A stretch of DNA of 64,000 nt, from assembly GCF_040412425.1 (NCBI RefSeq), contig NC_089781.1, positions 56,100,968-56,164,967 of the forward strand, written 5' to 3'. Positions 11,901-24,776 of this stretch are shown in pieces. How positions within the stretch are numbered: position 1 is the stretch's first letter; every line of letters starts with the position of its first letter. The position numbers and the translations under genes were made by a program. The notes below the pieces were generated by a model, which ran no database searches, was not told where the DNA came from, and worked only from the letters and a program-made list of their open reading frames with translations. This DNA comes from Macrobrachium rosenbergii (Eukaryota > Arthropoda > Malacostraca > Decapoda > Palaemonidae).

Positions 11901-14900
11901 TTTGGGAATGGGGGAGAGGAAAGGGAAGTGGGAGGCAAGATCCCTGGGAAAAGGGTGGTGTTTAAGGACCACACTGTTTAAACCAGTTTTTAGGGGAGGG
12001 GGAGAGGAGAGGGAAGTGAGAGTGAAGGTTCTGTGGAGAGGGGTGGTGTTTGGGGACCACACTGTTTAAACCAGTTTTATGGGGGAGGGGGAGAGGGGAG
12101 AGAAGCGGAAGGCAAGGTCCTTGGGACAGGGTTGGTGCTTAGGGACCAAACTGCTTAAATAGTTTTTGGAAGAGGGGAGAAGAGAGGGAAGTGGGAGGGA
12201 AGGTTCTGTAGAGAAGTGTCATGTTTAGGGACCACATTTTTAAACCAGTTTTTCAGGGGAGGGTGGAGAGGAAAGGGAAGTTGGAGGCAAGGTTCTGGGG
12301 AGATGGGTGGTGTTTACAGACCACACTGTTTAAACCAGGTTTTGGGGGAGGCGGGAGGGGAGAGGAGAGGGAATTGGGGGGAAGGTTCTGAGGAGAGGGG
12401 TATTGTTTGAGGACCGCACTGTTTAAACCAGCTTTTTAGGGGAGAGGATTGAGGAGAGGGAAGTGAGAGCCTTGGTCTCTGAGAGGGGTGTTGTTTAAGG
12501 ACCACACTGTTTAAATCAGTTTTTTTGGGGGAGAGGAGAGGGAAGTGGGAGGCAAGGTACTGGGGAGAGGAGTGGTGTTTAGGGACCACAATGTTTAACC
12601 CTCTGGGAGGGTGAAAGGAGAGGTAAGTGGGAGGGAAGGTCCCATGGAGAGGGTTGGTGTTTAAGGACCAAACAGTTTAAAACATTTTTTGGGAGGAGGG
12701 GGGAGAGGAGAAGGAAGTGGGAGGCAAGGCCCCGTGGAGAGGGGTGGTGTTTAGGGACCACAATGTTTAAACCAGTTTTTTGGGGAGGGGAGAGAGGTGA
12801 GGAAAGTGGGAGGCAAGGTCCCGGGAGAAGGGTGGTGTTTAGCTACCACACTGTTTAAACCAGTTTTTTGTTTGCGGTGGGAGAGGAGATGGAAGTGGGA
12901 GGGAAGGTTCTGGGGAGAGGGGTGGTGTTTAGGGTCCACACTGTTTAAACCAGATTTTTGGAGGAAGGGGAGAGAAGAGGGAAGTGGCGGTAAGTTCCCA
13001 CTGAAGGTGGTGGTTTTTAAGGACCATGCTGTTTAAACCAGTTTTTGCGGTTGGGGAAGACGAAAGTAAAGTGGGAGGCAAGGCCCTGGTGAGAGTGGTG
13101 GTGTTTAGGTACCTTTCTGTTTAAACCAGTCTTTTAGGAAGGAGGGAGAGGAGAAGGAAGTCGGATTGAAGGTTCTGGTGAGAGAAGTGGTGTTTAGGGA
13201 TCACACTGTTTAAACCAGTCTTTTGGGGAGGGGGAGAGGAGAGGTAAGTGGGAGACAAGGACCCGGAGAGAGGTGTGGTGTTTAGGGACCAAACTGTTTA
13301 AACAGATTTTGTGGGAGGGGGAGAAGAGAGGGAAGTGGGAGGGAAGGTTCTGGAGCGAGGGGTGGTGTTTAGGGACCAGAATGTTTAAATCAGTTTTTTG
13401 GAGGGGAGGGAGAGGGAAGGTAAGTGGAAGGCAAGGTCCCGGGGAGAAGGGTAGTGTTTAAGGACCACACTGTTTAAACCAGTTTTTGGGGGAGGGGGAG
13501 AGGAGAGGGAAATGAGAGTGAATGTTCTGGGGAGAAGGGTGGTGTTTAGTGGCCATACTGTTTAAACAAGTTTTTTTGGGGGAGGGACAGAAGAGAAAGA
13601 AGGGGTAGACAAGGCCCCGGGGAGATGGGTGGTGTTTGAGGACCAAACAGCTTAAACATTTTTTGGCGGAGGGGGAGAAGAGAGGGAAGTGGGAGGTAAG
13701 GTTCTGGGGAGAGGTGTCGTGTTTAGGGACCACAGTTTTTAAACCAGTTTTTTGGGGGAGGGGGAGAGGAGAGGGAAGTGGTAGGTGAGGTCTGGACGAG
13801 AGGGGTGGTGTTTAGGGACCACACTGTTTAAACTAGTTTTTTGGGGGAGAGGAGAGAGGAGAGGGAAGTGGGAGGCGAAGTCTCTGGGAGGGGGTGGTTT
13901 TTAGGTACCACACTGTTTAAATCAATTTTTTGGGGGAGAGGAGAGGGAAGCGGTGGCAAGGTTCCGGGGAGATGGGTGGTGTTCAGGGAACATGCTGTTT
14001 AAATCAGTTCTTTTGGGGGGAGGGATGAGAGGAGAGGGAAGTGGGAGGCAATGTCCCTGAGAGAGGGGTTGTGTTTAGTGACCACAATGTTTAAACTAGT
14101 TTTTTGGGGAGCGAGGATATGAGAAGGAAGTGGGAGGCAAGATTCCGGAGAGAGTGGTGGTGTTTAAGTACCACACTGTTGTAAACAAGATTTTTGTGGG
14201 AGGCATGGAGAGTCGAGGGAAGGGAGAGGCAAGGTCCCAGGGAGAGGGGTGGTGTTTATGGACCACGCTGTTTAAACCAGTTTTTTGGGGGAGAGGGGAA
14301 AGGAGAGGGAAATAGGAGGCAAGGTCCTTGGAGAGTGGTGGTGTGGTGTTTACGGACCACACTGTTTAAACCAGTTATCTGGGGGAGGGGGAGAGGAGAG
14401 GAGAGTATAGTGGGAGGCAAGGTCCCGGGGGATAGGGTTGGTGTTTAAGGACCACTCTGTTTAAACCAGTGTTTTGCGGGAAGGGCGAGAGGAGAGGGAA
14501 GTGGGAGGCAAGGTCCTAGGGGTAGGGGTGGTGTTTAGGGACAACCCTGTTTAAACCAGTTTTTTAGGGGAGAGGAAGAGGAGTGGGAAGTGGGAGGCAA
14601 GGTCTCTGGGAGAGGGGTGGTGTTTAAGGACCACACTGTTTAATCAGTCTTTTGGGAGAGAGGAGAGGGAAGTGGGAGGAAAGGTTCCTTGGAGAGGGAA
14701 GGTGTTCAGGTACTGAACTGTTTAAACCAGGTTTTTGGTGGACGGATGAGAGGAGAGGGAAGTGGGAGGATAGGTACTGGGGAGAGGGGTGGTGTTTAGC
14801 GACCACAATGTTTGAACTAGTTTTTTGTGGGAAGGGGAAAGGAGAGGGATGATGGAGGGAAGGTCCCAGGGAGAGGGGTGGTGTTTAAGAACCATACTGT

Positions 14901-17900
14901 TTAAACCAAGGTCTAGGGGAGAGGGGTGGTGTTGAGGGACCACAATGTTTAACCAGTTTTTTAGGGAGGGGGGAGAGATGAGGGAAGTGGGAGGCAAGGT
15001 CCCGGGGATAGGGGTGGTGTTTAGGCACCACACAGTTTAAAAAATTTTTTTGGAAGAGGGTGAGAGGAGAGGGAAGTGGGAGGGAAGGTTCTGGGGTTAG
15101 GGATGGTGTTTAGGGACCACATTTTTTAAACCACTTTTTTGGGGTAGGGGGAGAGGAGAAGGAAGAAAGAGGTAAGTTCTTGTTGAGAGGGGTGTTGTTT
15201 AGGTACCACACTTTAAACCAGTTTTTGCGGGAGGGGGAGAGGAGAGGAAAGTGGGAGGCAAGGTTTCGGGGAGAGGGGTGGTGTTTAGGGACCATTCTGT
15301 TTAAACCAGTTTTGTGGGGAGGGGGGAGAGGAGAGGGCAGTGGGAGGGATGGTTCTGGGGAGAGGGGTGGTGTTTAGTGACCACACTGCTTAAATGGTTT
15401 TTGGGGGAGGGGGAGAAGAAAGGGAAGTGGGAGGAAAGGTTCTGTGGAGAGTGGTGGTGTTTAGGGACCACACTGCTTAAACCAGTTTTTTGGGGAAGGG
15501 GGAGAGGAGAAGGAAGTGGGAGGCAAGGTCCCTTGGAGAAGGGTGGTGTTTAGGGACCAAACTACTTAAACAGTTTTTGGGGGAGGGGGAGAAGAGAGGG
15601 AAGTGGGAGGGAAGGTTCTGGGGAGAGGGGTTGTGTTTAGCGACCACAGTGTTTAAACCAGTTTTCTGGGGGCGGTGGACCCAGAAGGGAAGTGGGAGGC
15701 AAGGTTCCGTGGAGAGGGGTGGTGTTTATGGACCAGACTGTTTAAACCAGTATTTGAGGGAGGGGGAGAGGAGAGGGAAGTGGGAGGGAAGGTTCTGGGG
15801 AGAGCGTTGGTGTTCAGGGACCATACTCCTTAAATCAGTATTTTTGGGTAGGGGGAGAGGAGAGGGTAGTGGGAGGCAAGGTCCTTGGGATGAGGGGTGG
15901 TGTTTAGGGACCACACTGTTTAAACCAGTTTTGGGGGGGAGAGGAGAGGGAAGTGGGAGGGAAGGTTCTGTTGAGAGGGGTGGTGTTTAGGTACCATTCT
16001 GTTTAAACCAGTTTTTTGGGGGAGGGGCAAGAGGAGTGGAAGTGGGAGGCAAGGTCCCGGGGAGAGATGTGGTGGTGTTTAGGGAACACACTCTTTAAAC
16101 TATTTTTTAGCGGGAGGGGGAGAGGAGAGGGAAGTGGGAGGCAAGGTCCCGGCGAGAGAGGTGGTTTTCAGGGACTACACTATTTAAAGAAGTTTTTCAG
16201 GGGAGAGGAGAGTGAAATGGGAGGAAAGGTCCTGGGGAGATGGGTGGTGTTTAATGGATCACATTGTTTAAAGCAGTTTTTTTGGGGAGGGGGAAGAGGA
16301 GAGGGAAGTGGGAGGTGAGTTCCTATGGAGAGGGTTACTGCTTAGCTACCACACTGTTTAAACCAGTTTTTTGGGAAGATGGGAGAGGAGAGGGAAGTGG
16401 GAGGCATGGTCTCAGGTAGAGGGGTGGTGTTTAGGGACCACACTGTTTAAACCAGTTTATTGGTTGAGAGAGGAGAGGGAAGTGGTAGGCGAAGTCTCTG
16501 GGAGAGGGATGGTGTTTATGGACCACACTGTTTAAACCAGTTTTTTGGGGGAGAGGAGAGAGGAGAGTTAAGTGGGAGGCAAGGTGTCTGGGATAGGGGT
16601 GGTGTTTAGGCAACACACTGTTTAAATTTGTTTTTTGGGGGAGAGGAGAGGGAAGTGGGAGGCAAGGTTCCGGGGAAAGGGGTGGTGTTTACGGACCACA
16701 CTGTTTAAACCAGTTTTTTGGGCGAGGGATGAGAGGAGAGGGCAGTGTGAGGCAAGGTCCTAGGGAGACGGTGGTGTTTAGGTACCACAATGTTTAAACT
16801 AGTTTTTTGGGGGAGGGGGGAAAGGAGAGGGAAGTGGGAGGCAAGGTCCCGAGGAGAGGGTGGTGTTTAGGGACCACACTGTTTAAACCAGTTTTTGGGA
16901 AGGGGGAGAGGAGAGGGAAGTGGGAGGCAAGGTACCGTGGAGATGGGTGGTGTTTATGGACCACAATATTGAAAACAGTTTTTTGGGGAGGGGGAGAGGA
17001 GAGGGAATTGGGAGGGAAGGTCCCGGGGAAACGGGTGGTGTTTAGGGAACATTCTTTTTAAACCAGTTTTTGCTGGGGGGGAGAGGAGGGGGAAGCGGGA
17101 AGGATGGTTCTGGGGAGAGGGGTGGTGTTTAGGGATCACACTGTTCAAACTAGTTTTGTGGGGGAGGGGGAGAGGAGAGGGAAGAGAGAGGTTCGGTCCT
17201 GGGTAGAGTGGTGGTGTTTAGCACTACACTGTTTTAACAAGTTTATTCGGGAAGGGGGAGAGGTGAGGGAAATGAGAGCAAGGTCCAGGGGAGAGTGGTG
17301 GTGTTTAGGGACCACATTGTTTAAAACAGTTTTTTGGGGGAGGGGGAAAGGAGAGGGAAGTGGGAGTCAAGGTCCCGTAGAGAGGGGTGGTGTTTAGGGA
17401 CCACACTGTTTAAACCACTTTTTTAGGGGAGAAGAGGGGGAAGTGGGAGGGAAGGTTCCGGGGAGAGGGGTGGTGTTTGGGGACCACACTGTTTAAACCA
17501 GGTTTTTGGATTGGGCGCCTAAGAAAAGGAATTGGGAGGCAAGGTCCTGGGGAGAAGTGTGGTGTTTAGGGACTACTCTGTTTAAATCAGACTTTTAGGG
17601 GAGAGGAGAGAGGAGAGTAAGTGGGAGGCGAGGTCTCTGGGAGAGTGGTGGGTTTTAGGTACCATATTGTTTAAACCTGTTTTTTGGGGGGAGAGGAGAG
17701 AGGAGAGGGAATGAGGAGGCGAGGTCTCTGGGAGAGGGATGGTGTTTAGGGACCACACTGTTTAAACCAGTTTTTTAGGGGAGGGATGAAAGGATATGGA
17801 AGTTGGAGGGAAGGTCCCTGTGAGAGGGGTGGTGTTTAGGGACCACACTATTTAAAGCAGTTTTTGGGGGAGGAGGGGGGACAGGAGAGTGAAGTGAGAG

Positions 17901-18174
17901 GCAAGGTCCCTGGGAGAGGTGAGGTGTTTAAGGACCACACTGTTTAAACTAGTTTTTTGGGGGAGGGGGAGAGGAGTGAGAAGTTTGAGGCTAGGTCATG
18001 GGGAGAGGGTTGGTGTTTAGGGACCACAGTGTTCAAACTAGTTTTTGGTGGAGTGGGAAAGGAGAGGGAAGTGGGAGGCAAGATCCCGTGGAGACGGGTC
18101 GTGTTTAGGTACCATACTGTTTAAACCAGATTTTGGTGGAGGGGGAGAGCAGAAGGAAGTGGGAGGGTAGGTCC
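8953..18174 (+). repeat. Main left satellite array (about 100 monomers of 89 bp)
   Basis: This is about 9.2 kb of head-to-tail monomers with the purine-rich strand on +. The period was measured as 89 bp at 13738-13827. Monomers differ by substitutions and small indels. A higher-order block of about 0.55 kb recurs near 9150-9690, 10640-11190 and 14455-14890, recognised by shared variants such as AGGGGAGGTTTTTAGGTACC and TGAGAGCAGAGGGAAG. No gene is present; open frames through the array are a by-product of its composition. Confidence 0.95.
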
Positions 18175-18232
18175 TTACCTTACAGACCTTACCTTACAGA
18201 CCTTACAATTCGTTCGTGTTTCCACAGGTCCC

Positions 18233-21189
18233 TCAGTGTGAGGCACCTCTTATGTCTACCAGAGAATTGCTAATGCATCTTCCGGTATATTTTGTATCTT
18301 CCAATCTTGGATGGTCTGGGATGCATATCAGATATTTGTCGAGCTTATTCTTAAACACATCTACGCTCACTCCTGATATGTTCCTCAGATGAGCTGGTAG
18401 TGCATTGAATAGATGCTGCATTATCAATGCTGGTGCGTGGTGGATTAATGTCCTGTGTGCTTTCTTTAGTTTTCCTGGTATAGTTTTGGGCACTATTAAT
18501 CTACCTCTGCTAGCTCTTTCTGATATTTTTAACTCCATGATGTTTTCGGTAATTTCTTCTATCTGTTTCCATGCCTGGATTTTCGAGACTATCTAAATTT
18601 AAAAATTGTAGTCTTTCCTAGTAGTCAAGGTCCTTAACTTCTTCTATTCTTGCTATAAAGGACCTTTGTACACTCTATTTGTGTAATATCCTTTTGGTAG
18701 TGTGGGTACCATATTATACTGCAATATTCAAGTGGACTAGGTACATACGTTTTATAAAGCATATTCATGTGTTTGGCTTTTCTTGTTTTGAAGTGCCGGA
18801 ACAACATTTCCATTTTTGTTTTGCATTTTGCCATTAGTATTGCTATTTGATCATTGCATAACATATTTCTATTTAACATCACACCAAGGTCTTTAACTGC
18901 TTCCTTATTTGTGATTGTCTTGTTATTAGGTCCTTTATACGCATACATCACTCCTCCCTTATCACCGTAGTTTACTGATTCAAATTTATCAGAGTTAAAT
19001 ACCACCCTATTTACCTCTGCCCATTTATATATTTTGTTTAGGTCTCTTTGTAACGAGTTCCTATCTTCATCACAAGTAATTTCTCTACTTATTCTTGTGT
19101 CATCGGTAAAACTTCTCACTACCAAGTCCTTAACATTACTGTCTATGTCTGCAATCATAATCACAAGCAGCAATGCAGCTAACACCGTTCCTTATGGCAT
19201 ACCGGATATTACCTTAGCTTCATCCGATTTCTTGTCATTTGCAATCACTATCTGTTTTTTGTTTTGCAAAAATTCTTTTATCCATCTTCCTACTCTGTCC
19301 ACAATGTTATGTTTTCTAATTTTTTTTCTAATATATTATGGTCTACCTTGTCAAAAGCTTTTGCAAAGTATAAGTAAACCACATCTGTATCTTTTTCATT
19401 TATCATATTTTTATATATGCTTTCATGGTGGACTAACAGGTCGGTTTGTGTACTTTTTCCAGGTACAAAACCATGTTGTCCTATATTAAACAAACTATTT
19501 TTCATTAAATGTTTCATTATATTTTTCTTCATTACCCTTTCATACACTTTTATAATATGAGATGTCAGACTTACAGGTCTGTTATTACTTGCCTGTAGTG
19601 TTGATCCACCTTTGAAAATAGGGGTAATATATGCTAATTTATGCTTACCATAAATCTTGCCTGTATCTGCTCTTTGTCTTAATAATATTGCGAGCGGCTT
19701 TGCGATTGAATGAACCACTTTCTTTAACAAAATGGCTGGGATGCCGTCTGGTCCTGTTGCTGGTCCATTTTTAATTTCATTAATAGCCTGCACAATATTG
19801 GCTTCATTAATATATATGTCCATAAATATTCACTATTTTCATCTCTTATTTCTGTATCATTATCTTCATTATCAATTATAGGTGTAAATTCACTCTTATA
19901 TCTTTCTTCTAATATGTTACATATTTCCTTTTTTTCATTCGCTAATCGCCCTTCAATTCTTAGAGGGCCTATTTCTATTCTTCTTTTATTCATCTTTTTT
20001 GCATAAGAGTGAAAAATTTTGGGGTTTTGCTTGATATTTGTAGGGTCTTTTCTTCTAGGTCCCATTTTTCATTTTCTTTTGACTGTGTAATCTTTTGTTC
20101 TGCATTTTCTATCTTACTTTTTAGTTCCATCACTTTCCATGCATTCTTTTCTTTTGCAAGACCTTTTTTCCACTTTCTGATTTTCTGGAACAGGATCCTT
20201 CTGTCTCTTGGTATGCATAACTGATATTTACTTTTCTTCTTCGGTATTCATTTATCCACTATTTTCTCTAATATCTTATATAATATATCCAAATTTACCT
20301 GTATATTATCACTTACAAATATGTTTTCCCAGTCTTTGTTTAATTCTTCATTTATTTCTGACTATTTTATATTCTTATTTTCCATACCCTTCCCACTTTT
20401 TCGACTCTTGCTTATCTCTGTTTTCACTTGCTTTGGAATGGACTGTTAAATCTAAGACATTATGGTCTGAAATACTCGTATTATATACTATTATATCATT
20501 AACATAATTTACTTTTTTCACAAATACTAGGTCTAAAATATTATCCTTTCTTGTTGGCAGGTGATTTATTTGCTGGATGTTATGTTCTAGTAGCATATCT
20601 AATAGTTTTTCAAATTGCCTCTTATCTTCTGCGCTATTATTTTTCTCTTTTTTATATGTATAAATACAACCTCAGTCTCCTATTCGTTCTTTCCAATCTA
20701 CGAAAGGAAAGTTAAAGTCTCCAGGTTGGAGTATAGTCCAGTCTTTGTGATTTCTACATATATCATCTAATTTGTCTATTATTATATCAAACCCTTTAGT
20801 ATTAGAGGGTCTGTATATTATGATGTTCACTAATTTTTCATATTTAAATTCTACCACTATTAATTCACATTCTGTGTTACTATATTTCTCACAGATTTTT
20901 GCTTGATTTACGTCTCTCCCATATATTGCAGTTCCCCCTTGATTCCTATTTTTTCTATCTGATCTATAAGTTTGGAAACGCTTTATCTGATCATCATATT
21001 ACCAGTCTCTTGTGAGTACCAGGGTTCACTTATATTCATTATATCTATTTTTTCAGTTTGGGTTTCTTCTTCTAAGAACTCTATTTTTCTTTTTGAGTTA
21101 CTCGAAACTAAACCCTGTGCATTCATCACTATGATGGTTTGCGTGTTATCCCCATTATCTAATAAGGGTAATAATAAGGATTTTCCCAT
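18233..21189 (-). pseudogene. LINE ORF2 (endonuclease-reverse transcriptase), copy D
   Basis: The start is the ATG complementary to 21187-21189 (MGKSLLLPLLDNGD). Endonuclease pieces show NISEPW where other copies have NISETW, PGDFNFPFVDW, and SDHNVLDLTV. RT pieces include GPDGIPAILLKKV (about 19730-19770), RPVSLTSHIIKVYERV, GQHGFVPGKSTQTDLL, YLYFAKAFDKVDH (where F has YLDFAKAF, so a catalytic Asp is lost), and SFTDDTRIS (about 19090). It ends RGASH at 18233. Several frameshifts separate these blocks. The 2-base deletion seen in copies E and F near the endonuclease-RT boundary is absent here. Confidence 0.85.
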
Positions 21190-21946
21190 GTCTCTTTCCT
21201 GTTCTGATATGTGTTCCTTTTCTTCATTTCCATAACTTCGTACATTAAAAAATCCAACTTTTCCAATATAGTTGACCTTCCATCTTCATATTTATTCATT
21301 TTGTGTTTGTACCTGCATCTATCTCCATATCTGCACCATCCTTTTGCATCGTAGATACATTGCTTTGTTGCATTGTACCTAGGTGCTGATGCCTCATATT
21401 GTGATGCTGACATTTTATAACATGTTGCTGGCTTGCTTTTTTCCTTTGTCTCATACTCTTTATTCCTTTCTTTATTTGTTTCATTTTTACTTTGATTTTT
21501 GATATGTATTTGATTTTGATTTTCGTTCTTCATGGCAACAGGATGTATATACCTGCACTTTTTGTTGAATTTGCACCCTTTTCCTTCTCTCAAGTTTCGA
21601 CATATTTTTGGATGTAGATCTCTGCATTTAACCTCAGCCGTCTAGATATGCACATTTGCCATAAATCTCATAGTTGTGACATATCTTGGGATGTTTGTAG
21701 TGACATCTTTCACCGCATCTGCAATTCCCTCTTTTTGAAAGAGTGCAGACTATGTCTTTCTTTTCTTTTTTTTCTTGCTCTTTCCCATCAATATGTATAT
21801 CCGGGTACAACCTCTTTGGGAATTTATTTTGGGTTGTCATCTCATAGTTTACTTCTTTATATGTATGCTGTTGTATTGCCTCATATGTAGAGTCTATGAG
21901 TTTCTCTGCATTCATACTCTTATCCTGTTCCTTGTATTCATTATTG
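21159..21946 (-). pseudogene. LINE ORF1, copy D, CCCH-finger half only
   Basis: It contains the acidic linker end, KDIVCTLSKRGNCRCGERCHYKHP (split here only by description: finger 1 with C-x7-C-x5-C-x3-H), finger 2 (CHNYEIYGKC), finger 3 (GKGCKFNKKCRYIHP) and finger 4 (CIYDAKGWCRYGDRCRYKH), ending NPYYYPY at 21159. The stop overlaps the start of ORF2 in another frame. A frameshift lies near 21600. The N-terminal PHD-like part is missing because of 5' truncation. Confidence 0.8.
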
Positions 21947-21965
21947 TAAGGTGTAAGGTAAGGTA

Positions 21966-22032
<67 letters not shown>

Positions 22033-22265
22033 CCCACACACTTTTCTTTCACTCTCCCCTTTTTTTAGATCCCATTTTTGTTTCGCTCTCCCTCTCTATC
22101 TTTATCTTTTTCCCTTGCCATTCTCTCTTAATGGTGGAAATGTAAATGATGAAAGAATCTTTCATCTGTTAAGTCAGCAGAAGAGAAGCCTTCCAGTGCG
22201 AAATATTAGTTGTAACTGTTCAGGTGCAAAAAGCGCAAGGCACTCCGCTCTTCAGAAAGACATGA
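21947..22265. repeat. (CT)n microsatellite with flanking unidentified sequence
   Basis: It starts with GTAAGGTGTAAGGTAAGG, which resembles the LINE 3' tail but in the opposite sense to copy D. A CT dinucleotide run of about 58 bases (21971-22028) follows, then about 235 bases of non-satellite sequence. The last part (about 22130-22265) has an open + frame with LNGGNVNDERIFHLLSQQ and GAKSARHSALQKDMKK, which I do not recognise. Satellite resumes at about 22266. Confidence 0.6.
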
Positions 22266-24734
22266 AAAAACTGGGGAGATGTTTAGTGTTTAGGGACCAC
22301 ACTGTTTAAACCAGTTTTTCTGGGCAGGGGGGAGAGGGGAGGGAAGTAAGAAGTTCCCGGGGAGAGAGGGGGTGTTTAAGGACCACTCTGTTTAAACCAT
22401 TTTTTTGGGGGAGAGGGGTGTGAAGCGTGAGGCAAGGTCCCGGGGAGACGGGTGGTGTTTAGGTACCACATTGTTTAAACCAGTTTTTGGGGGAGAGGGA
22501 GAGGAGACGGAAGTGGGATGCAAGATCCTATGGAGAGGGGTGGTGTTTAAGTACCACACTGTTTAAACCAGTTTTTAGGGGAGTGGGGAGAGGAGAGGGA
22601 AGTGGGAGGGAAGGTTCTGGGGAGAGGGGGGTGTTTAAGTACCTCTCTGTTTCAACCAGTTTTTACGGGGGAGGGGGAGAGGAGAGGGAAGTGGGAGGCA
22701 AGGCCCTAAGGAGAGGGGTGGTGTTTAGGGACCTATCGGTTTGAACCAGTTTTTTGGGGGAGGGTAGTTACGAGAGGGAAGTGGTAGGCTAGTTCCAGAA
22801 GAGAGGGGTGGAGTTTAGGGACCACAATGTTGAAACTAGTCTTTTGGGGGAGGGGGAGAGGAGAGGGAAGTGGGAGGCTAGGTCCTTGGGAGAGGGATGG
22901 TGTTTAGGGACCACACTAATCAAAGAATTTTTTGGTGGAGTGGGAGAGGAGAGGGAAGTGGGAGGCAAGGTCCCGGGGAGACAGGTGGTGTTTAGGTACC
23001 ATACTGTTTAAACCAGATTTTGGGGGAGGGGAAGAGAAGAAGGAAGTGGCAGGGTAGGTCCTGGGGGGATGGTTGGTGTTTAGGGACCACACTGCTTTAA
23101 CCAGTTTTTCTGGGGAGGGGGAGAGGAGAGGGAAGTGGGAGGGAAGGTCCAGGGGAGAGAGGTGGTGTTGAGGGACCACTCTGTTTAAACCAGTTTTTGG
23201 GGGGAGGGGAGGGAAGTGTGAGGCAAGGTCCTGGGGAGATGGGTGGTGTTTAGGTACCACATTGTTTAATCTAGTTTTTGGGGGAGAGGGAGAGGAGAGG
23301 GAAGTAGGAGGCAAGGTCCCAGGGAGAGGGTTGGTGTTTAGGTACCACACTGTTTAAACCAGTTTTTAGGGGAATGGGGAGAGGAGAGGGATGTGGGAAG
23401 GAAGGTTCTGGGGAGAGGGGGGTGTTTAGGTACCCCTCTGTTTCAACCAGTTTTTTGGGGGAGGGGGAGAGGAGAGGGAAGTGGGAGGCAAGGTCCTGAG
23501 GAGAGGGGTGGTGTTTAGGGACTTATTGGTTTGAACCATTTTTGGTGGGATGGGGAGACGAGAGTAAAGTGGGAGGCAAAGTCCCAGGGAGAGGGGTGGT
23601 TTTTTTGGGACATCTCTGTTTAAACCAGTTTTTTGAGGGAGGTGGAGAGGAGTGGGAATTGGGAGGCAACGTCCCGGGGAGAGTGGTGGTGTTTACGGAC
23701 CACATTGTTTAAACAGTTTTTGGGGGAGGGGGTAAAAGAGAGGGAAGTGGGAGGTAAAGTTCTGGGGAGAGGGGGGGATGTTTAAGGACTACATTGTTTA
23801 AACCAGTTTTTTGGGCAGGGGGGAGAAGAGAGGGAATTAGGAGGCACGGACACAGGGAGAGGGGTGGTGTTTATGGACCACACTGTTTAAACCAGTCTTT
23901 GGGGGAGGGTGGAGGGGAGAGGGAAATGGGAGGGAAGGTTCTTGGGAGAGGGGTGGTGTATAGGGACCACACTGTTTAGACCAGTTTTTTGGTGGAAGGG
24001 GAGAGGAGAGGGAAGTGGGAGGCAAGGTCTCAAGGGAGATGGGTGGTGTTTAGGGACTACACAGTTTAAGCCAGTTATGAGGGAATGGGGAGAGGAGAGG
24101 GAAGCGGGACGCTAGGTCCCGTGGAGTGGGTGGGTGTTTAGGGACCACACTGTTTAAACCAGTTTTGGTGGAGGGAGGAGAGGAGAGGGAAATAGGAGTC
24201 ATTGTCCCAAAGAAATGGGTGGTGTTTAGGGACCACACTGTTTAAACTAATGTTTTGGGGGGTGAGGAGGGTGAAGTGGGAGGCAAGGGCTTGGGGAGAT
24301 AGATGATGTTTAGGGACCACACTGTTTAAATCAGATTTTTGGCGGAGGGGGAGAGGAGAGGGAATTGGGAGGCAAGATCCCAGGGAGAGTGGTGGTGTTT
24401 TAGGACAACATTGTTTATGCCAGTTTTTTGTGGGTGAGGAGAGGGAAGTGGGAGGTAAGGTCTCAGGGAGACGGGTGGTGTTTAGGGGCCACTCTGTTTA
24501 AACCGGTTTTTGGCGGAGGTGGAGAGGAGAGGGAAGTGGGAGGCAAGAATCCCGGGGAGAGTGGTGGTGTTTATGGACCACACTGTTTTAAACCAGTTTT
24601 TGGGGGAGAGGAGAGGGAAATGGGAGGCAACGTCTCTGGGAGAGGGTTGGTGTTTAGGGACCACATTGTTTAAACCAGTTTTTTCGGGGAGGGGGAAGAG
24701 GAGAGGAAAGTGGGAGGCAAGGTCGCGGGGAGAG
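22266..24734 (+). repeat. Satellite array between LINE copies D and E
   Basis: About 28 monomers, purine-rich strand on +. A higher-order repeat of about 785 bp (nine monomers) is visible: 22437-22745 matches 23222-23540, sharing variants such as TTCTGGGGAGAGGGGGGTGT and CTGTTTCAACCAG. Confidence 0.95.
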
Positions 24735-24776
24735 ACCTTACAGACCTTACAGTTCGTTCGGGTTGCCCCAGGTCCC

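Larger units (their letters stand above)
18175..21946 (-). mobile_element. LINE copy D, 5'-truncated in the ORF1 linker
   Basis: The 3' tail at 18175-18215 reads, on the minus strand, as repeats of TGTAAGGTC and TAAGG joined to satellite GGACCTACCC. The element runs to 21946, inside the acidic linker of ORF1, so the PHD-like region is missing. The 5' side joins a GTAAGG repeat in the opposite sense, then a (CT)n tract, instead of satellite. Confidence 0.9.

Noticed and set aside
9000..18170. Open frames of 60-170 codons with about 30-residue repeats (such as PKHHPSPRDLASHFPLLSP) across the satellite
   Set aside because: They follow from monomers whose length is close to a multiple of three and which are stop-poor. 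Frames change at every indel, occur on both strands and have no conserved start.
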